Below are positions 9,371 through 18,665 of a stretch of DNA of 64,000 bases, one piece after another (the first letter of the stretch is position 1; every line of letters starts with the position of its first letter). The notes beneath the pieces were generated by a model, which was given only the letters and a program-made list of their open reading frames with translations, was not told where the DNA came from and made no database searches. Source of the DNA: Leucobacter sp. wl10 (GTDB lineage: Bacteria > Actinomycetota > Actinomycetes > Actinomycetales > Microbacteriaceae); assembly GCF_003569785.1 (NCBI RefSeq), contig NZ_KZ983995.1, forward strand, positions 90,523-154,522. The letters are read 5' to 3'. The translations under genes and the position numbers were made by a program.

Positions 9371-10498
9371 TTAGGCGTTGACCGCGAGCACGCCCTCGAC
9401 GGTCGTGGAGGCGAGCTCCGGGAAGGCGTCGGCGACGCCGGCGTTCGTGATGACGCCGTCGTGCGCGTTGAGGCCCCTGGCGAGCGCGGCGTCGTCGTTC
9501 AGCGCCCTGACCCAGCCCTTGTCGGCGAGGGAGACGACGTAGGGGAGCGTCGCGTTGGTGAGGGCCGCCGTCGAGGTCTCCGGCACCGCGCCCGGCATGT
9601 TCGCCACGCAGTAGTAGATCGAGTTGTGCACCCGGAAGGTGGGGTCGTCGTGCGTGGTGGGGCGCGAGTTCTCGAAGCAGCCGCCCTGGTCGATGGCGAT
9701 GTCGACGAGCACCGAGCCGGGCTTCATCTGCGCGACCATCTCGTCGGTGACGAGCTTCGGCGCCTTCTCGCCCGGGATCAGCACGGAGCCGATCACGAGG
9801 TCCGCGTCGCGCAGCGCCTCGGTGATGTTGTGCGCGTTCGACGTGCGGGTCTGGATGCGGCCCCCGAACTCGTCCTCGAGCTGCTTGAGGCGGGGGATCG
9901 CGATGTCGATGACCGTGACCTCGGCGCCCATGCCGTAGGAGATGCGGGCGGCCTGCTCGCCGGCGGCGCCGCCGCCGATCACGACGACTTTGCCGCGACG
10001 GGTCGCGGTGACCCCGCCGAGCAGCACGCCGCGCCCGCCGTTGGCCTTCATGAGCGAGTAGGCGCCCACCTGCGCGGACAGGCGGCCCGCGACCTCGGAC
10101 ATGGGGGCGAGCAGCGGCAGCGCGCGGTTGGGCAGCTGCACGGTCTCGTACGCGATGGCGGTGGTGCCCGACTCGAGCACCTTCTCGGTCAGGGTCCGGT
10201 CGGCTGCGAGGTGCAGGTAGGTGAAGAGCACCTGGCCCCGCCGCATCCTGGCGTACTCGGCGGCGATGGGCTCCTTGACCTTGAGGATCATGTCGGCCTG
10301 CGCCCACACCTCGTCCGCGGTCGCGACGAGCTTCGCGCCGGCGGCGGCGTACTCCTCGTCGGTGATCGCCGAACCGACTCCGGCGCCGGCCTGCACGAGC
10401 ACCTCGTGGCCGCGGCGGGCCAGCTCGAAGACGCCGGCCTGCGTGATGGCGACGCGGTTCTCGTTGTTCTTGATTTCGGTGGGAATGCCGACGCGCAT
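9371..10498 (-). CDS. ald: alanine dehydrogenase
   Basis: 375-residue NAD-dependent L-alanine dehydrogenase (alanine + NAD+ + H2O to pyruvate, ammonia, NADH). The start is the ATG at 10498 ([16 protein letters not shown]), preceded by a good GGAG; the frame is open 13 codons further but lacks family homology. Family hallmarks are YLHLAAD with the catalytic histidine, a Rossmann loop [13 protein letters not shown] followed by the adenine-ribose aspartate in VTVID, and [19 protein letters not shown] with the catalytic aspartate. It is divergent from an Lrp/AsnC regulator across a 187-bp gap, the classic arrangement in which AldR-type Lrp proteins control ald in response to alanine. Confidence 0.96.
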   Translation of the reverse strand: MRVGIPTEIKNNENRVAITQAGVFELARRGHEVLVQAGAGVGSAITDEEYAAAGAKLVATADEVWAQADMILKVKEPIAAEYARMRRGQVLFTYLHLAADRTLTEKVLESGTTAIAYETVQLPNRALPLLAPMSEVAGRLSAQVGAYSLMKANGGRGVLLGGVTATRRGKVVVIGGGAAGEQAARISYGMGAEVTVIDIAIPRLKQLEDEFGGRIQTRTSNAHNITEALRDADLVIGSVLIPGEKAPKLVTDEMVAQMKPGSVLVDIAIDQGGCFENSRPTTHDDPTFRVHNSIYYCVANMPGAVPETSTAALTNATLPYVVSLADKGWVRALNDDAALARGLNAHDGVITNAGVADAFPELASTTVEGVLAVNA

Positions 10499-10649
10499 GA
10501 TCTGCTCCAGAGATGTTGAATGCGGTGTGTGAACCATCTGCCCGTCGGCGACCCTCCGTCGGTGCGACGGGCGCTGTCAGGATGACTCCGATTGTGCAGC
10601 ATATTCGCATTCCGCAAGTAAAGCGCGAATTCTCTTCGGATGCGGTCGC

Positions 10650-10655
10650 TATTAT
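10650..10655 (+). promoter_or_regulatory. -10 element (TATTAT) of the Lrp-type regulator gene
   Basis: TATTAT lies 31 bp before the regulator's start in an unusually AT-rich pocket (about 10590-10680) between ald and the regulator. No good -35 is visible at 17 bp. Lrp-type sites are degenerate, so the operator itself cannot be placed, but it should lie in this divergent gap. Confidence 0.45.
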
Positions 10656-10685
10656 GGAAGAAAATGAAGTGAAAGGTGGTGTGCG

Positions 10686-11177
10686 ATGTCTGATGGATCG
10701 AAGAATCTGCGCCCGGACGCGGACCTCGACGACGTCGATCGCAAGATCGTGGAGGAGCTGCAGGCCAACGGCCGCATCACCAACGCCGAGCTCGCCGAGC
10801 GGGTGGGGGTCGCGGCGTCGACCTGCATCGCGCGCGTGCGCAGCCTCGTGTCGAGGCGCATCATCACGGGCTTCACCGCCACGGTCGACCCGCGGGCCAT
10901 GGGACTCGGGCTCGAGGTGCTCGTGGGGGTGACGGTGCGCTCGGGGGCGCGCCAGCGGATCGCCGAGCTGAGCGAGGAGCTGCGCTCCCTGCCCGAGGTG
11001 ATGCAGCTCTTCTTCCTGGGCGGGGTCGAGGACTTCATCATCCACCTCGCGGTGCGCGACTCCGATCACGTTCGCGATTTCGTGATGGAGAACCTGTCGG
11101 CCCACCCGGCCGTCTCGTCCACGCGCACGAGCATCGTCTTCAGCCACCACCAGAACCCGGTGCGCGTGGAGGATTGA
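10686..11177 (+). CDS. Lrp/AsnC family transcriptional regulator (likely controls ald)
   Basis: 163 residues. The N-terminal AsnC-type helix-turn-helix runs from [20 protein letters not shown] through [18 protein letters not shown]-terminal ligand-binding/oligomerisation domain (about residues 80-155) contains [20 protein letters not shown], with the usual G-x-D effector loop. Such proteins form octamers and sense amino acids. Its position back to back with alanine dehydrogenase argues that alanine is the effector and ald the target, by analogy with mycobacterial AldR. AAAGGTGG upstream of ATG 10686 is a plausible ribosome-binding site. Confidence 0.92.
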   Translation: MSDGSKNLRPDADLDDVDRKIVEELQANGRITNAELAERVGVAASTCIARVRSLVSRRIITGFTATVDPRAMGLGLEVLVGVTVRSGARQRIAELSEELRSLPEVMQLFFLGGVEDFIIHLAVRDSDHVRDFVMENLSAHPAVSSTRTSIVFSHHQNPVRVED

Positions 11178-11442
11178 GGCGAGAACGCAGCGCGTCCCCA
11201 CCCCTTGCGCGCTGCGGCCGCCGAGTCAGGGTGCCCGGGCCGCCGACGCGATCCCGAATCGGCGTGCGCCTTTCGGGCGCTCCATCGTCGGCGAGCCCCC
11301 GAAACACGCACACGGATGCGCCCGTGTCGATGGGCCCCGGGGTGGTCGCGGGCCCGCGCGCGTCGTAGTCTGGAACGGGGAGCTCGGGGCGGTCGGTCCC
11401 GGGAAGGCGGGGAACACCGGAGCATGGGAGGGACGCCGGATC

Positions 11443-12015
11443 ATGACGAGGGCGCTGCTGATCGTCGACGTGCAGAACGACTTCACCGAGGGCGGTGCGC
11501 TGGGCGTGCCGGGCGGCAACGCGGTCGCTGAGCGGATCAGCGAGCTGCTCGGAACCTCGGACGGCTACGACCTGGTGATCGCGTCCCGCGACTGGCACGA
11601 GCCGGAGGGCGACAACGGCGGTCACTTCGCGGTGGACGGCGCGGAACCCGACTTCGAGACCACCTGGCCCCCGCATTGCGTGCGGGGCACCGAGGGCGCC
11701 GACTACCACCCGGCGCTCGACATCGACCGGGTCGACGTGCACGTGCGCAAGGGCATGGGCGAGCCGGCCTACTCCGCGTTCGAGGGCCGGACGACCGACG
11801 GGCGCGTCCTCGCCGAGGTGCTCGCGGAGCGCGGCGTCGATCGCCTCGACCTCGCGGGCATCGCGACCGACTACTGCGTGCGCGCCTCCGCGCTCGACGC
11901 GCTGGGGCTCGGGATCCGCGTGCGCGTGCTCACCGACCTCGTGGCGGGCGTCGCGCCGGAGAGCTCCGTCGCCGCGCTCAAGGAGCTCGCCGCCTCGGGC
12001 GCGGAGTTCGCCTGA
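11443..12015 (+). CDS. pncA: nicotinamidase (isochorismatase-like hydrolase)
   Basis: 190-residue cysteine hydrolase converting nicotinamide to nicotinate in NAD salvage. The catalytic triad is visible: D9 in LLIVDVQNDF, K103 in VRKGMGEPAYSAF, and C145 in GIATDYCVRASALDA. Metal ligands are present in DWHEP followed by GGHF. The order and spacing match bacterial PncA rather than generic isochorismatases. A good ribosome-binding region (GGGAGGGACG) precedes ATG 11443. A 265-bp stretch upstream contains no gene or obvious regulatory motif. The following gene is convergent, 15 bp away. Confidence 0.92.
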   Translation: MTRALLIVDVQNDFTEGGALGVPGGNAVAERISELLGTSDGYDLVIASRDWHEPEGDNGGHFAVDGAEPDFETTWPPHCVRGTEGADYHPALDIDRVDVHVRKGMGEPAYSAFEGRTTDGRVLAEVLAERGVDRLDLAGIATDYCVRASALDALGLGIRVRVLTDLVAGVAPESSVAALKELAASGAEFA

Positions 12016-12030
12016 GAACCGCGCGGCCCG

Positions 12031-13797
12031 CTAGTGCTCGGTCCGGGGTGAGAGCCGGGTCTCGTAGGCGTCGAGCGCGAGTTCGGCGGCGCGCAGCGCC
12101 CGCGAGCTGTAGCGCCCGATGGCCCGCTCCTCGAGCAGCGCCTCCCGCTGGGCCTCCAGAGCGAGGCGGGCGAGCCGCTGATACATCTGCCCCGGGGTCT
12201 CGGGCCCCTGCACGTCGACCGGTGCGGTGGGGGCGGCCGCGACGAGGATCGGGATGAGCGCGCTCTTCGCGCTCTCCCGTGCGCGCCTCACGGAGGCCTC
12301 GAGAGCCTCCCGGCGCTGCGCCTCGCCCTCGGCCGCGGGGCCGGCCTGCTCGGCGACCGCGTCGGCGATGGCGTCGTCGGCGGCCTCGAAGAGGTCCCGG
12401 CCGAGCGCGGCGAGCTCGGCCTTCTCGCCTCCCGCCCCGGCGCCGTCGGGCCACAGCCTGCGGATGAACGCAGGCAGCGTGAGGCCGTGCAGCAGCAGCG
12501 TGACGACGGCGACCGCGAACGCCGCGAGCACGATCTGCGGGCGGTAGGGCACGGTGGTCGGGATCGACTGCGCCGCGGCCAGGGTGACCACGCCGCGCAT
12601 GCCGCTCCACGAGAGCACCGCGCCGTCGCGCCAGCCCAGCTGCTGCTCGCGCTCGTGGTCGAGGTCGGCCGCGGAGCGGCGGGTGCGGATGTCGAGCCGC
12701 CGGAGCCGTTCGCGCATGCGCCCGTCGGTGCGCTCGGCGATCCCCGAGCTCTGCACCCGCTCGTTCAGCTGCGCGTACCCCGCCTTGCGGCGCTCGTACT
12801 GCCGTGTGATGCCGCGCATGCTCGCGATGAGCGGGACCATGAAGCCGGCTCGGCAGACGATGAGGATCGCGACGAGCGCGAGCGAGAGCAGGCCGATGTG
12901 CTCGATCCGCAGCTCGCTCTCGCCCACCTGATCGACGAGGGAGTGCAGCTGCAGGCCCATCAGGAGGAAGACGCCGTTCTCGAGGATGAACTGCACGGTG
13001 CGCCAGTTGAGGCGCTCGTTCATGCGAGCGGAGGCGCTGAACCTCCGGGAGGCGTGGTGGCCCGTGTAGAGGCCGGTCACCACCACGGCGAGCACGCCCG
13101 AGGCCTGCAGCTCCTCGGCCGGGATGAACGCCACGAACGGCACGATGAACGAGACGATCGTGTCGTGCACCGGGTTGGTGAGCTTCGAGCGGATCCACAC
13201 GGTGATGAGGCCGATCGCGAAGCCGACCGCGACCGCGACCGAGACGGAGAAGAAGAACGCGCCGGTGGCCGTCGAGAGCGCGAAGCTGCCGGCGACCGCC
13301 GCGACGGCGGTCTTCAGGAGTACGAGGGAGGTGGCGTCGTTGACCAGGCTCTCGCCCTCGAGGATCGAGACCACGCGCTCCGGCATGCCGAGCCGCTTGC
13401 CGATCGAGGTGGCCGCGACGGCGTCGGTCGGGCTGATGACGGCGCCCAGCGCGATCGCGGCGGGCAGGGGGATCGAGGGGACGATCCAGTGCACGATGAA
13501 GCCCACCACCACGGCGGAGATGACGACGAGGATCACGGAGAGCCCGATGACCGGCCGGAAGTTGCGGCGGAAGTCGATGATGGGCACGTTGACGGCCGCT
13601 GCGTAGAGGAGCGGCGGCAGCACGACCACCAGGATGATCTCCGGGTCGATCTCTACGAAGGGGACGAACGGGAGGTAGCCGATGCCGATGCCGAGCACCA
13701 CGAGCAGCAGCGGGGCGGCGACGCGGATCCTGCTGCCCAGGATCGACGCGCCGACGAGGATGACCACCGTGGCGACGGCGACGAGCTCGAACTTCAT
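12031..13797 (-). CDS. Na+/H+ antiporter, CPA1 family
   Basis: 588-residue cation:proton antiporter. About twelve membrane helices fill residues 1-420, including the two most conserved CPA1 segments: helix 4-like SPTDAVAATSIGKRLGMP and the ion-binding helix LEGESLVNDATSLVLL with its Asn-Asp pair. A long cytoplasmic tail of ~165 residues, rich in Arg, Glu and Ala, follows the last helix and is probably regulatory. Homologues exchange Na+ or K+ for H+ and help with pH and salt homeostasis. The upstream winged-helix gene ends 9 bp before this start, so the two genes may be co-transcribed. Confidence 0.92.
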   Translation of the reverse strand: MKFELVAVATVVILVGASILGSRIRVAAPLLLVVLGIGIGYLPFVPFVEIDPEIILVVVLPPLLYAAAVNVPIIDFRRNFRPVIGLSVILVVISAVVVGFIVHWIVPSIPLPAAIALGAVISPTDAVAATSIGKRLGMPERVVSILEGESLVNDATSLVLLKTAVAAVAGSFALSTATGAFFFSVSVAVAVGFAIGLITVWIRSKLTNPVHDTIVSFIVPFVAFIPAEELQASGVLAVVVTGLYTGHHASRRFSASARMNERLNWRTVQFILENGVFLLMGLQLHSLVDQVGESELRIEHIGLLSLALVAILIVCRAGFMVPLIASMRGITRQYERRKAGYAQLNERVQSSGIAERTDGRMRERLRRLDIRTRRSAADLDHEREQQLGWRDGAVLSWSGMRGVVTLAAAQSIPTTVPYRPQIVLAAFAVAVVTLLLHGLTLPAFIRRLWPDGAGAGGEKAELAALGRDLFEAADDAIADAVAEQAGPAAEGEAQRREALEASVRRARESAKSALIPILVAAAPTAPVDVQGPETPGQMYQRLARLALEAQREALLEERAIGRYSSRALRAAELALDAYETRLSPRTEH

Positions 13798-13806
13798 GAC
13801 CGTATG

Positions 13807-14988
13807 CTAGCCGCCGGCCGCCTCGGCCAGCTCGACGGGACCTGGTTCGAGCCCGTGGAACTCGGACCACCGGGCGTGCTCCGAGGCGAGCGCGGCCGGA
13901 TCGATCCGCGCCCCCGGGAACGGGGCGACCCCGATGCCGCCGCCCTTGCGAGCGTTCCTCCTCCACGTGCCCGCGACCCTCCCGCGATGCACGACGGTCG
14001 CGAGGAACACGCCGTTGCGGCCCGGGACGATGCGCTCGAAGTGCTCGGGCGCGAGTTGCGCGTCGCGCACGGCGTAGCCCAGCAGGTGCTCGTCGAAGGA
14101 CGGCAGGAGCAGCCAGTCGGGAACTGCGGCCGCGGAGCCGAGCACCTCGGGGGAGGCCCACAGCGCCCCAGCGGCCCCCGACACCCCGGCGAGCCGCACC
14201 CGCTCGAGCGCCCCCGACTCCGCGGCGGCCTCGAGCCCGCGCCCGGCCTCGGCCGCGGTGAGGCCCGCCCACCACGCGAGGTCCTTCGCGCGGACGGGGC
14301 CGCGGGCGGCGGCGTAGCGCGCGGCCAGCTCGGCCAGCGGGTCGTCAGGGGTGCGCGGATGCCGGATCCACTCCTCCGCGAGCACGAGGCGGGGTTCGAC
14401 GGAGCCGTCGGTCGGTCCGAAGGTCGCGAGCCCGTTCTGGCACAGCCACCAGATGACGTGATAGCGCCAGGCGCTCTTCCAGTCGATGCCGGCCTCCGTC
14501 CAGGCCGCGGCGAGCCCGTCGCGGTCGAGTCCCTCGCCCCGCGCCGCGAGTCCCGCGAGCGCCTCCCGCGAGACGTCGATGAGCCGGTCGAGCACCTCGT
14601 CGCTCATGCCCAGGAGCTCGCGTCGCCTCGCCGCGCCCGCCACCGGCTTCCGGTTCGTCGCCGCCTGGATCCACCCGACGTCCTCCGCCGGGACGACGTG
14701 GATCGTGCCGCGGACCGGCCACGAGCGCACGATCCTGCCCTCGGTGAAGGCCGCGGCGACATCCGCGACGCCGACCTCGCTCCCGGTCAGGTTCGCCGCG
14801 CGCGCGCCGAGCGCCCAGCGGGAGGAGCGCCAATCCTGTCCCTGCACGGCGAGCATGCGGTGCGCGACCGCGGCGACGCGGTCGGATCCCGAGCCCGCCC
14901 CCGCCCCTGACCCCGCCGCGTCCGCCGTCAGTCCCAGCGCGCGCATGCGCAGCACCGGCAGGTCGTCGGAGGTGATGGTCTCGGTCAT
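13807..14988 (-). CDS. winged-helix DNA-binding protein, AlkZ/COG3214 family
   Basis: 393 residues from ATG 14988 (MTETITSDDLPVLRMRALGL); the frame continues 19 codons upstream without homology. The protein has the COG3214/HTH_42 pattern, with an early LAVQGQDWRSSRWALGAR and a mid-region RSWPVRGTIHVVPAEDVGW. In AlkZ, a family member that unhooks DNA interstrand crosslinks, a Q-x-Q motif near the N terminus is catalytic. Here the matching position reads QGQ, so glycosylase activity is possible but not shown. An internal glycine/serine/alanine-rich stretch (SGAGAGSGSD) sits between the first two helices. Next to the antiporter on the same strand; no functional link is evident. Confidence 0.82.
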   Translation of the reverse strand: MTETITSDDLPVLRMRALGLTADAAGSGAGAGSGSDRVAAVAHRMLAVQGQDWRSSRWALGARAANLTGSEVGVADVAAAFTEGRIVRSWPVRGTIHVVPAEDVGWIQAATNRKPVAGAARRRELLGMSDEVLDRLIDVSREALAGLAARGEGLDRDGLAAAWTEAGIDWKSAWRYHVIWWLCQNGLATFGPTDGSVEPRLVLAEEWIRHPRTPDDPLAELAARYAAARGPVRAKDLAWWAGLTAAEAGRGLEAAAESGALERVRLAGVSGAAGALWASPEVLGSAAAVPDWLLLPSFDEHLLGYAVRDAQLAPEHFERIVPGRNGVFLATVVHRGRVAGTWRRNARKGGGIGVAPFPGARIDPAALASEHARWSEFHGLEPGPVELAEAAGG

Positions 14989-15103
14989 GGGGTCAGTGTA
15001 GACGGGGCCTCCGACACGGCGTGCGGGCCGGTCGGCCGAGCCCATGGTGGACGTGCTCTCGGCCCGGCTGCGCTCCGCCGGATCAGCCGCCGAGAGGGCC
15101 CGA

Positions 15104-15850
15104 TCAGCCGCGGAGAGGCGGGGCGGCCTCGGTCGTCCCGCCGTCGCCCGGGTCGTCGTTCAATTCCGCTTCGAGTTCGCTGCGGGCGGTCAGGAGCTCC
15201 TCGATCGCGACCTCGAGCTCCATCCGGCCCTCGGGCGCGATCACGCTCAGCGCGCCCAGGCACTCGCCGCCCTGCATGATCGGTACGGCGACCACTTCGA
15301 TCGCGTCGCCCATCCAGATCGCCCGGTGCAGCGAGTAGCCCAGCGCTCGGATCTCCCCGATCGCCTCGGCGTGAGGGCGGCGCTCTTCGTCGGTCGCGTG
15401 CGGATCGAACGCCAGAAGCACCTGCCCCGACGTCGAGTGGAGGGGGAGCAGGAGCTCCGCCTCGCGCCGCACCGAGAGCGGGCGCTCCGGCTCGTAGCGT
15501 TCGACGATGAGAGCCGCATCGCCGTTGCGCACGGCGAAGGAGATGGCCTCGCCGAGACGCGATACCAACTCGCGCATGCGGCGCGTGACCGGCTCGGGCA
15601 CGCCGGCGTGCGCCGTCGCGAAGCGGCCGAAGGCGGCCGCTCGGACCGAGAGCCGGTAGTGGCGGCGGGAGTCCTGCTGCACCCAGCCGCAGTGCAGGAG
15701 GGTGGTGAGGTACTGGTGCGTAGCGGGCCGGCTCCATCCGAGCGCATCGGCGATCTCCGACAGCGCGAGCGTCGTTCGCCCGAGCTGCGGGAAGACCTCG
15801 AGCGCACGAATCGTCTTCGCGACCGACTGCAGGGTGGTGGGTCCCGACAA
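15104..15850 (-). CDS. IclR family transcriptional regulator
   Basis: 248-residue regulator. The N-terminal winged helix (TLQSVAKTIRALEVF and LALSEIADALGWSRPATHQY) is followed by the IclR effector domain from residue ~80 to ~225 (for example SVIAPEGRMELEVAIEELL). IclR proteins usually repress or activate a neighbouring catabolic operon and sense a pathway metabolite. This gene is divergent from the 851-aa protein / dipeptidase / ABC importer operon, with which it shares a 251-bp promoter region, and is its most likely regulator. The C-terminal ~15 residues (DDPGDGGTTEAAPP) are probably disordered. Confidence 0.92.
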   Translation of the reverse strand: MSGPTTLQSVAKTIRALEVFPQLGRTTLALSEIADALGWSRPATHQYLTTLLHCGWVQQDSRRHYRLSVRAAAFGRFATAHAGVPEPVTRRMRELVSRLGEAISFAVRNGDAALIVERYEPERPLSVRREAELLLPLHSTSGQVLLAFDPHATDEERRPHAEAIGEIRALGYSLHRAIWMGDAIEVVAVPIMQGGECLGALSVIAPEGRMELEVAIEELLTARSELEAELNDDPGDGGTTEAAPPLRG

Positions 15851-15983
15851 GCGTTTCTCCGTTCAGGGGCGCAGGGCGATCTCGGTGCCGGCCGTCGCGG
15901 CGGGATCCGTCGGTGCGTACCCGGCGGGTGGGAGCGTTTCGCCCGAAGTGAATCCACAGTAGCCGACTCCTCCTGCCGGATGC

Positions 15984-16012
15984 TTGACGGCCCCGGCGGC
16001 TCTCCCTAGTAT
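15984..16012 (+). promoter_or_regulatory. sigma-70-type promoter for the 16.1-22.7 kb operon
   Basis: TTGACG (15984-15989), a 17-bp spacer, and TAGTAT (16007-16012) form a near-consensus promoter about 90 bp before the operon's first start codon. Just downstream is one of the AT-richest stretches of the window (about 16008-16052), holding the small dyad ATTAA-N7-TTAAT (16034-16050). This AT-rich dyad lies where an IclR-type repressor could block transcription. Confidence 0.6.
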
Positions 16013-16101
16013 ATTTAACATAGCTGAATTCAAATTAAATAATAATTAATCTGTTCGATGAGCTCGGCTATTCGGAATCGATGACGATTGGAGCGGATGC
16101 G

Positions 16102-18657
16102 ATGCGGAACCCCTATCTCGACGAGGTCTTCTCCCCGGATCGGGTCATGGACCCGCGGAGCCTCGCGGCGATGCAGCCCAACCGGCTGAGTGCGTCGCGA
16201 AGCTTTCTGGCGAAGATGCTGCACGAGGGGTGGCGGGTCGACCGCGACGAACTCCGGATCGACGCGCGCGGCAACGGCTCGGCGAGATACACGATCACCA
16301 CGCCGACCGGGAGCATCACCTTCGCCGCTTGGCTGCGCGAGCCCCGCGGCGCGAATCGCACCGGACGCATCATCGGGACCTCCTGGGACATGCTGGGAAC
16401 GCTGATCGACGGCATCGCCACCGACGCGCAGATCGAGACATCGGAGACCGAGCTCCCGAAGCTCTACGAGGGTCGCGCGCCGGAGGGCACGCTGATCTGG
16501 ATGCGCTCCAACCAGAGTCTTCGCCTCTTCCGCCATGTCCGCGATTCGCTCGCGACGGGTGGGCAGCCGGATGCCGCAGAGGTGAAGCGCGTCGGCTATC
16601 TCATGCGGAACACCGGCCTCGACGGCAACGGCACATTCGGTTCCGCGTCGTTCCCCGCGATCGCCGGCGATCATCCGCTCGCGGTGTCGTATCACGCTCA
16701 GATGCTCTCGGCGTATCTCATGCGCGAGCTCTCGGTCGACGTCGTCGAGGAGCTCGCCCGGCTCGATGCGCCCGCCACGGCCGTTCGCCTGGCGCCGGAG
16801 GTGCGCCGCCACATCGGCGTCGGCAACGGGTCGGCGCTCGGCCTCGTGATGTTCGTCTACAACCGCCCCGTCCTCATCCACTCCTACATCGCACTCACGA
16901 TCGAGGTCCTGCGGCACGTGCTGGAGCTGCCGCTGGAGCCGGGAGACCCACGTTTCGACCGTCTGGAGTCGCTCCTGGACCGCACGATCCGGTACCGCGT
17001 ACTCGAGGACACGCGGTACCGGGTGTTCACGGGCGGGAAGCAGCTCGCCGCCGACCTCCGCCGGATCCGCGCGGTCGTAAGGGCCGCCCGCCGCGGCGAG
17101 CTCGTCCGCGGTTCCGCGGAGACCCTGCTCGCCGCCGTGCACCGGTACGCCGGCGCTCGAGTCGCCCCCGAGGCGCTCCAGACGCTGAACACGCTGCTGA
17201 TCGAGCTCGCGCCGGATCACGCTGACGCGCTGATGCAGAAGCGGCTCGCGTTCGAGGAGTCCCTCGAGTTCGACCCGCGTACTCCGGCGAGCGAGATCCG
17301 CGAGGCGCTCACCGAGACGTTCGGATGGGCGTTCGAGCTTCCGCTGAACGATCCCGCGCACCGGGACCGGACGTGGTACCAGTCCCGCGCAGCCGAGGAA
17401 CCCCGCTCCGGTCCCGCCGAGGAGGTGCCGGGCGCGCACGAGGTGATCCCGAACTACCCGTCGCGGGCCCGTGAACTGCTCGGCGCCCTCGACGCGAGCG
17501 ACGCGGGAACGCCCGTGGGGGCGATTCTCGCGGAGCACCCCCATCTCGAGCACATGGCCCGCTCCGCGCTCGCGCTGCGCGGCCTGCCGTATGCGGTCCC
17601 GCACGCCGACCCCCACGACATCGATTTCGTGCCGGTGTGGCTCGTCCGTCTCGTGAATGCGTTCGTTCACGGACTCGACCGCACCGAGGACTTCCTGAAC
17701 CGCTCGGTGCTCGGTCTCATCTTCGACGGCGCCCCCTTCCGCGACGAGCTCGCGACGGCACCGTCGGACGCGTGGTGGTGGACCTATCGGCCCGCCGGAG
17801 GGCGAGGGACCGCGGAGCCGGACGAGCGGCCCCGGGCCGTGCGCGCGGCGGCGGTGCTTCCGGCGCTCGCTCCCAAGGAGAGCGCCATCATCGCGCCGGA
17901 GCACCCTGCGGGCGACCGGATCACGATGAGGTTTCGCGAACTCCGCCTCGCCGCGGGACGGGCGATGCAGGCGCTGGGAGTCCCCGAGGGATCCTGGCAC
18001 GGTGCGCGCGACTTCTTCGTGACCTCCCTCGTGGCCGACCGCACGGCGGTCCAGGGCTTCGGGGAGGCGCTCGCCCGTTCGATCGCGCCGGACGGCTCCG
18101 CGCCCGAGTGGCGTGCTCCGGCGGCCGAACGCTCGGAGCGCCTCATCGAGCTCGACTGCCACGGGCAGAGCCTGCACGCCGTGGGCCACGTACTCGTGCA
18201 CGCGATCGCCTCGGCCTCGACCGCAGGGGGAATCGACGTGCGTCTCGATGCGTTCGAGCCGGATCGCGCGGAGGCGGGGCTCGTGCTCGCGCTCGCACGG
18301 GTCGGCGTCGAGCTCGCACGGGTCGACGAGCTCGGCCCCGGCGCCTACCGGGCGCGCATCCCCGAAGAGCCCGAGGCGGCCCGGGCGCGGTACCGCACCG
18401 CCTTCCGTGCGTTGATCCTCGACGGTCTCGAGGTCCCGGCGCAGCAGTGGTGGGACGTCTACTACCCGGCCAATGCCGGCCTCTACCCCGACACGCCGCT
18501 GTCGAGGCAGCACACCGGCACCGTCAAAGACGTGTATGTGCCCGGCCAGCGTCTGACGCGCCTCTTCGATCCCGAGGAGGTCGAGCGCTCGACCGATCCG
18601 AACCGCGACACCGATCAATTCATCTCGCTGAACACCGACCAGCCCGCATCCGTCTGA
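16102..18657 (+). CDS. unrecognised 851-aa protein, first gene of an IclR/ABC-importer operon
   Basis: I do not recognise a family. ATG 16102 (MRNPYLDEVFSPDRV) is preferred over ATG 16081 because only it has a spaced GGAG. The protein is soluble-looking, with no signal peptide or clear membrane helix, and contains a single cysteine (ELDCHGQSLHAVGHVLVH). Notable segments: MRNTGLDGNGTFGSASF near residues 172-188; a helical middle; an aromatic cluster SDAWWWTYRPAGGRG; and a C-terminal QQWWDVYYPANAGLYPDT. The C-terminal region reads like a conserved active-site or ligand loop. It is followed at 8 bp by an M19-like dipeptidase and then an amino-acid-type importer. This suggests an enzyme acting on the imported compound, but nothing in the sequence fixes the reaction. 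Codon use is typical of the genome. Confidence 0.75.
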   Translation: MRNPYLDEVFSPDRVMDPRSLAAMQPNRLSASRSFLAKMLHEGWRVDRDELRIDARGNGSARYTITTPTGSITFAAWLREPRGANRTGRIIGTSWDMLGTLIDGIATDAQIETSETELPKLYEGRAPEGTLIWMRSNQSLRLFRHVRDSLATGGQPDAAEVKRVGYLMRNTGLDGNGTFGSASFPAIAGDHPLAVSYHAQMLSAYLMRELSVDVVEELARLDAPATAVRLAPEVRRHIGVGNGSALGLVMFVYNRPVLIHSYIALTIEVLRHVLELPLEPGDPRFDRLESLLDRTIRYRVLEDTRYRVFTGGKQLAADLRRIRAVVRAARRGELVRGSAETLLAAVHRYAGARVAPEALQTLNTLLIELAPDHADALMQKRLAFEESLEFDPRTPASEIREALTETFGWAFELPLNDPAHRDRTWYQSRAAEEPRSGPAEEVPGAHEVIPNYPSRARELLGALDASDAGTPVGAILAEHPHLEHMARSALALRGLPYAVPHADPHDIDFVPVWLVRLVNAFVHGLDRTEDFLNRSVLGLIFDGAPFRDELATAPSDAWWWTYRPAGGRGTAEPDERPRAVRAAAVLPALAPKESAIIAPEHPAGDRITMRFRELRLAAGRAMQALGVPEGSWHGARDFFVTSLVADRTAVQGFGEALARSIAPDGSAPEWRAPAAERSERLIELDCHGQSLHAVGHVLVHAIASASTAGGIDVRLDAFEPDRAEAGLVLALARVGVELARVDELGPGAYRARIPEEPEAARARYRTAFRALILDGLEVPAQQWWDVYYPANAGLYPDTPLSRQHTGTVKDVYVPGQRLTRLFDPEEVERSTDPNRDTDQFISLNTDQPASV

Positions 18658-18665
18658 GGAGCATC

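Noticed and set aside
12487..14910. 807-codon plus-strand frame
   Set aside because: Opposite to the antiporter and winged-helix genes, with charged low-complexity sequence (Asp/Arg/Gly repeats) and no family.
16030..18618. 862-codon minus-strand frame across the 851-aa gene
   Set aside because: Considered because the plus-strand gene is itself unknown. The plus frame has the promoter, a ribosome-binding site, operon spacing and normal third-position GC; the minus frame has none.
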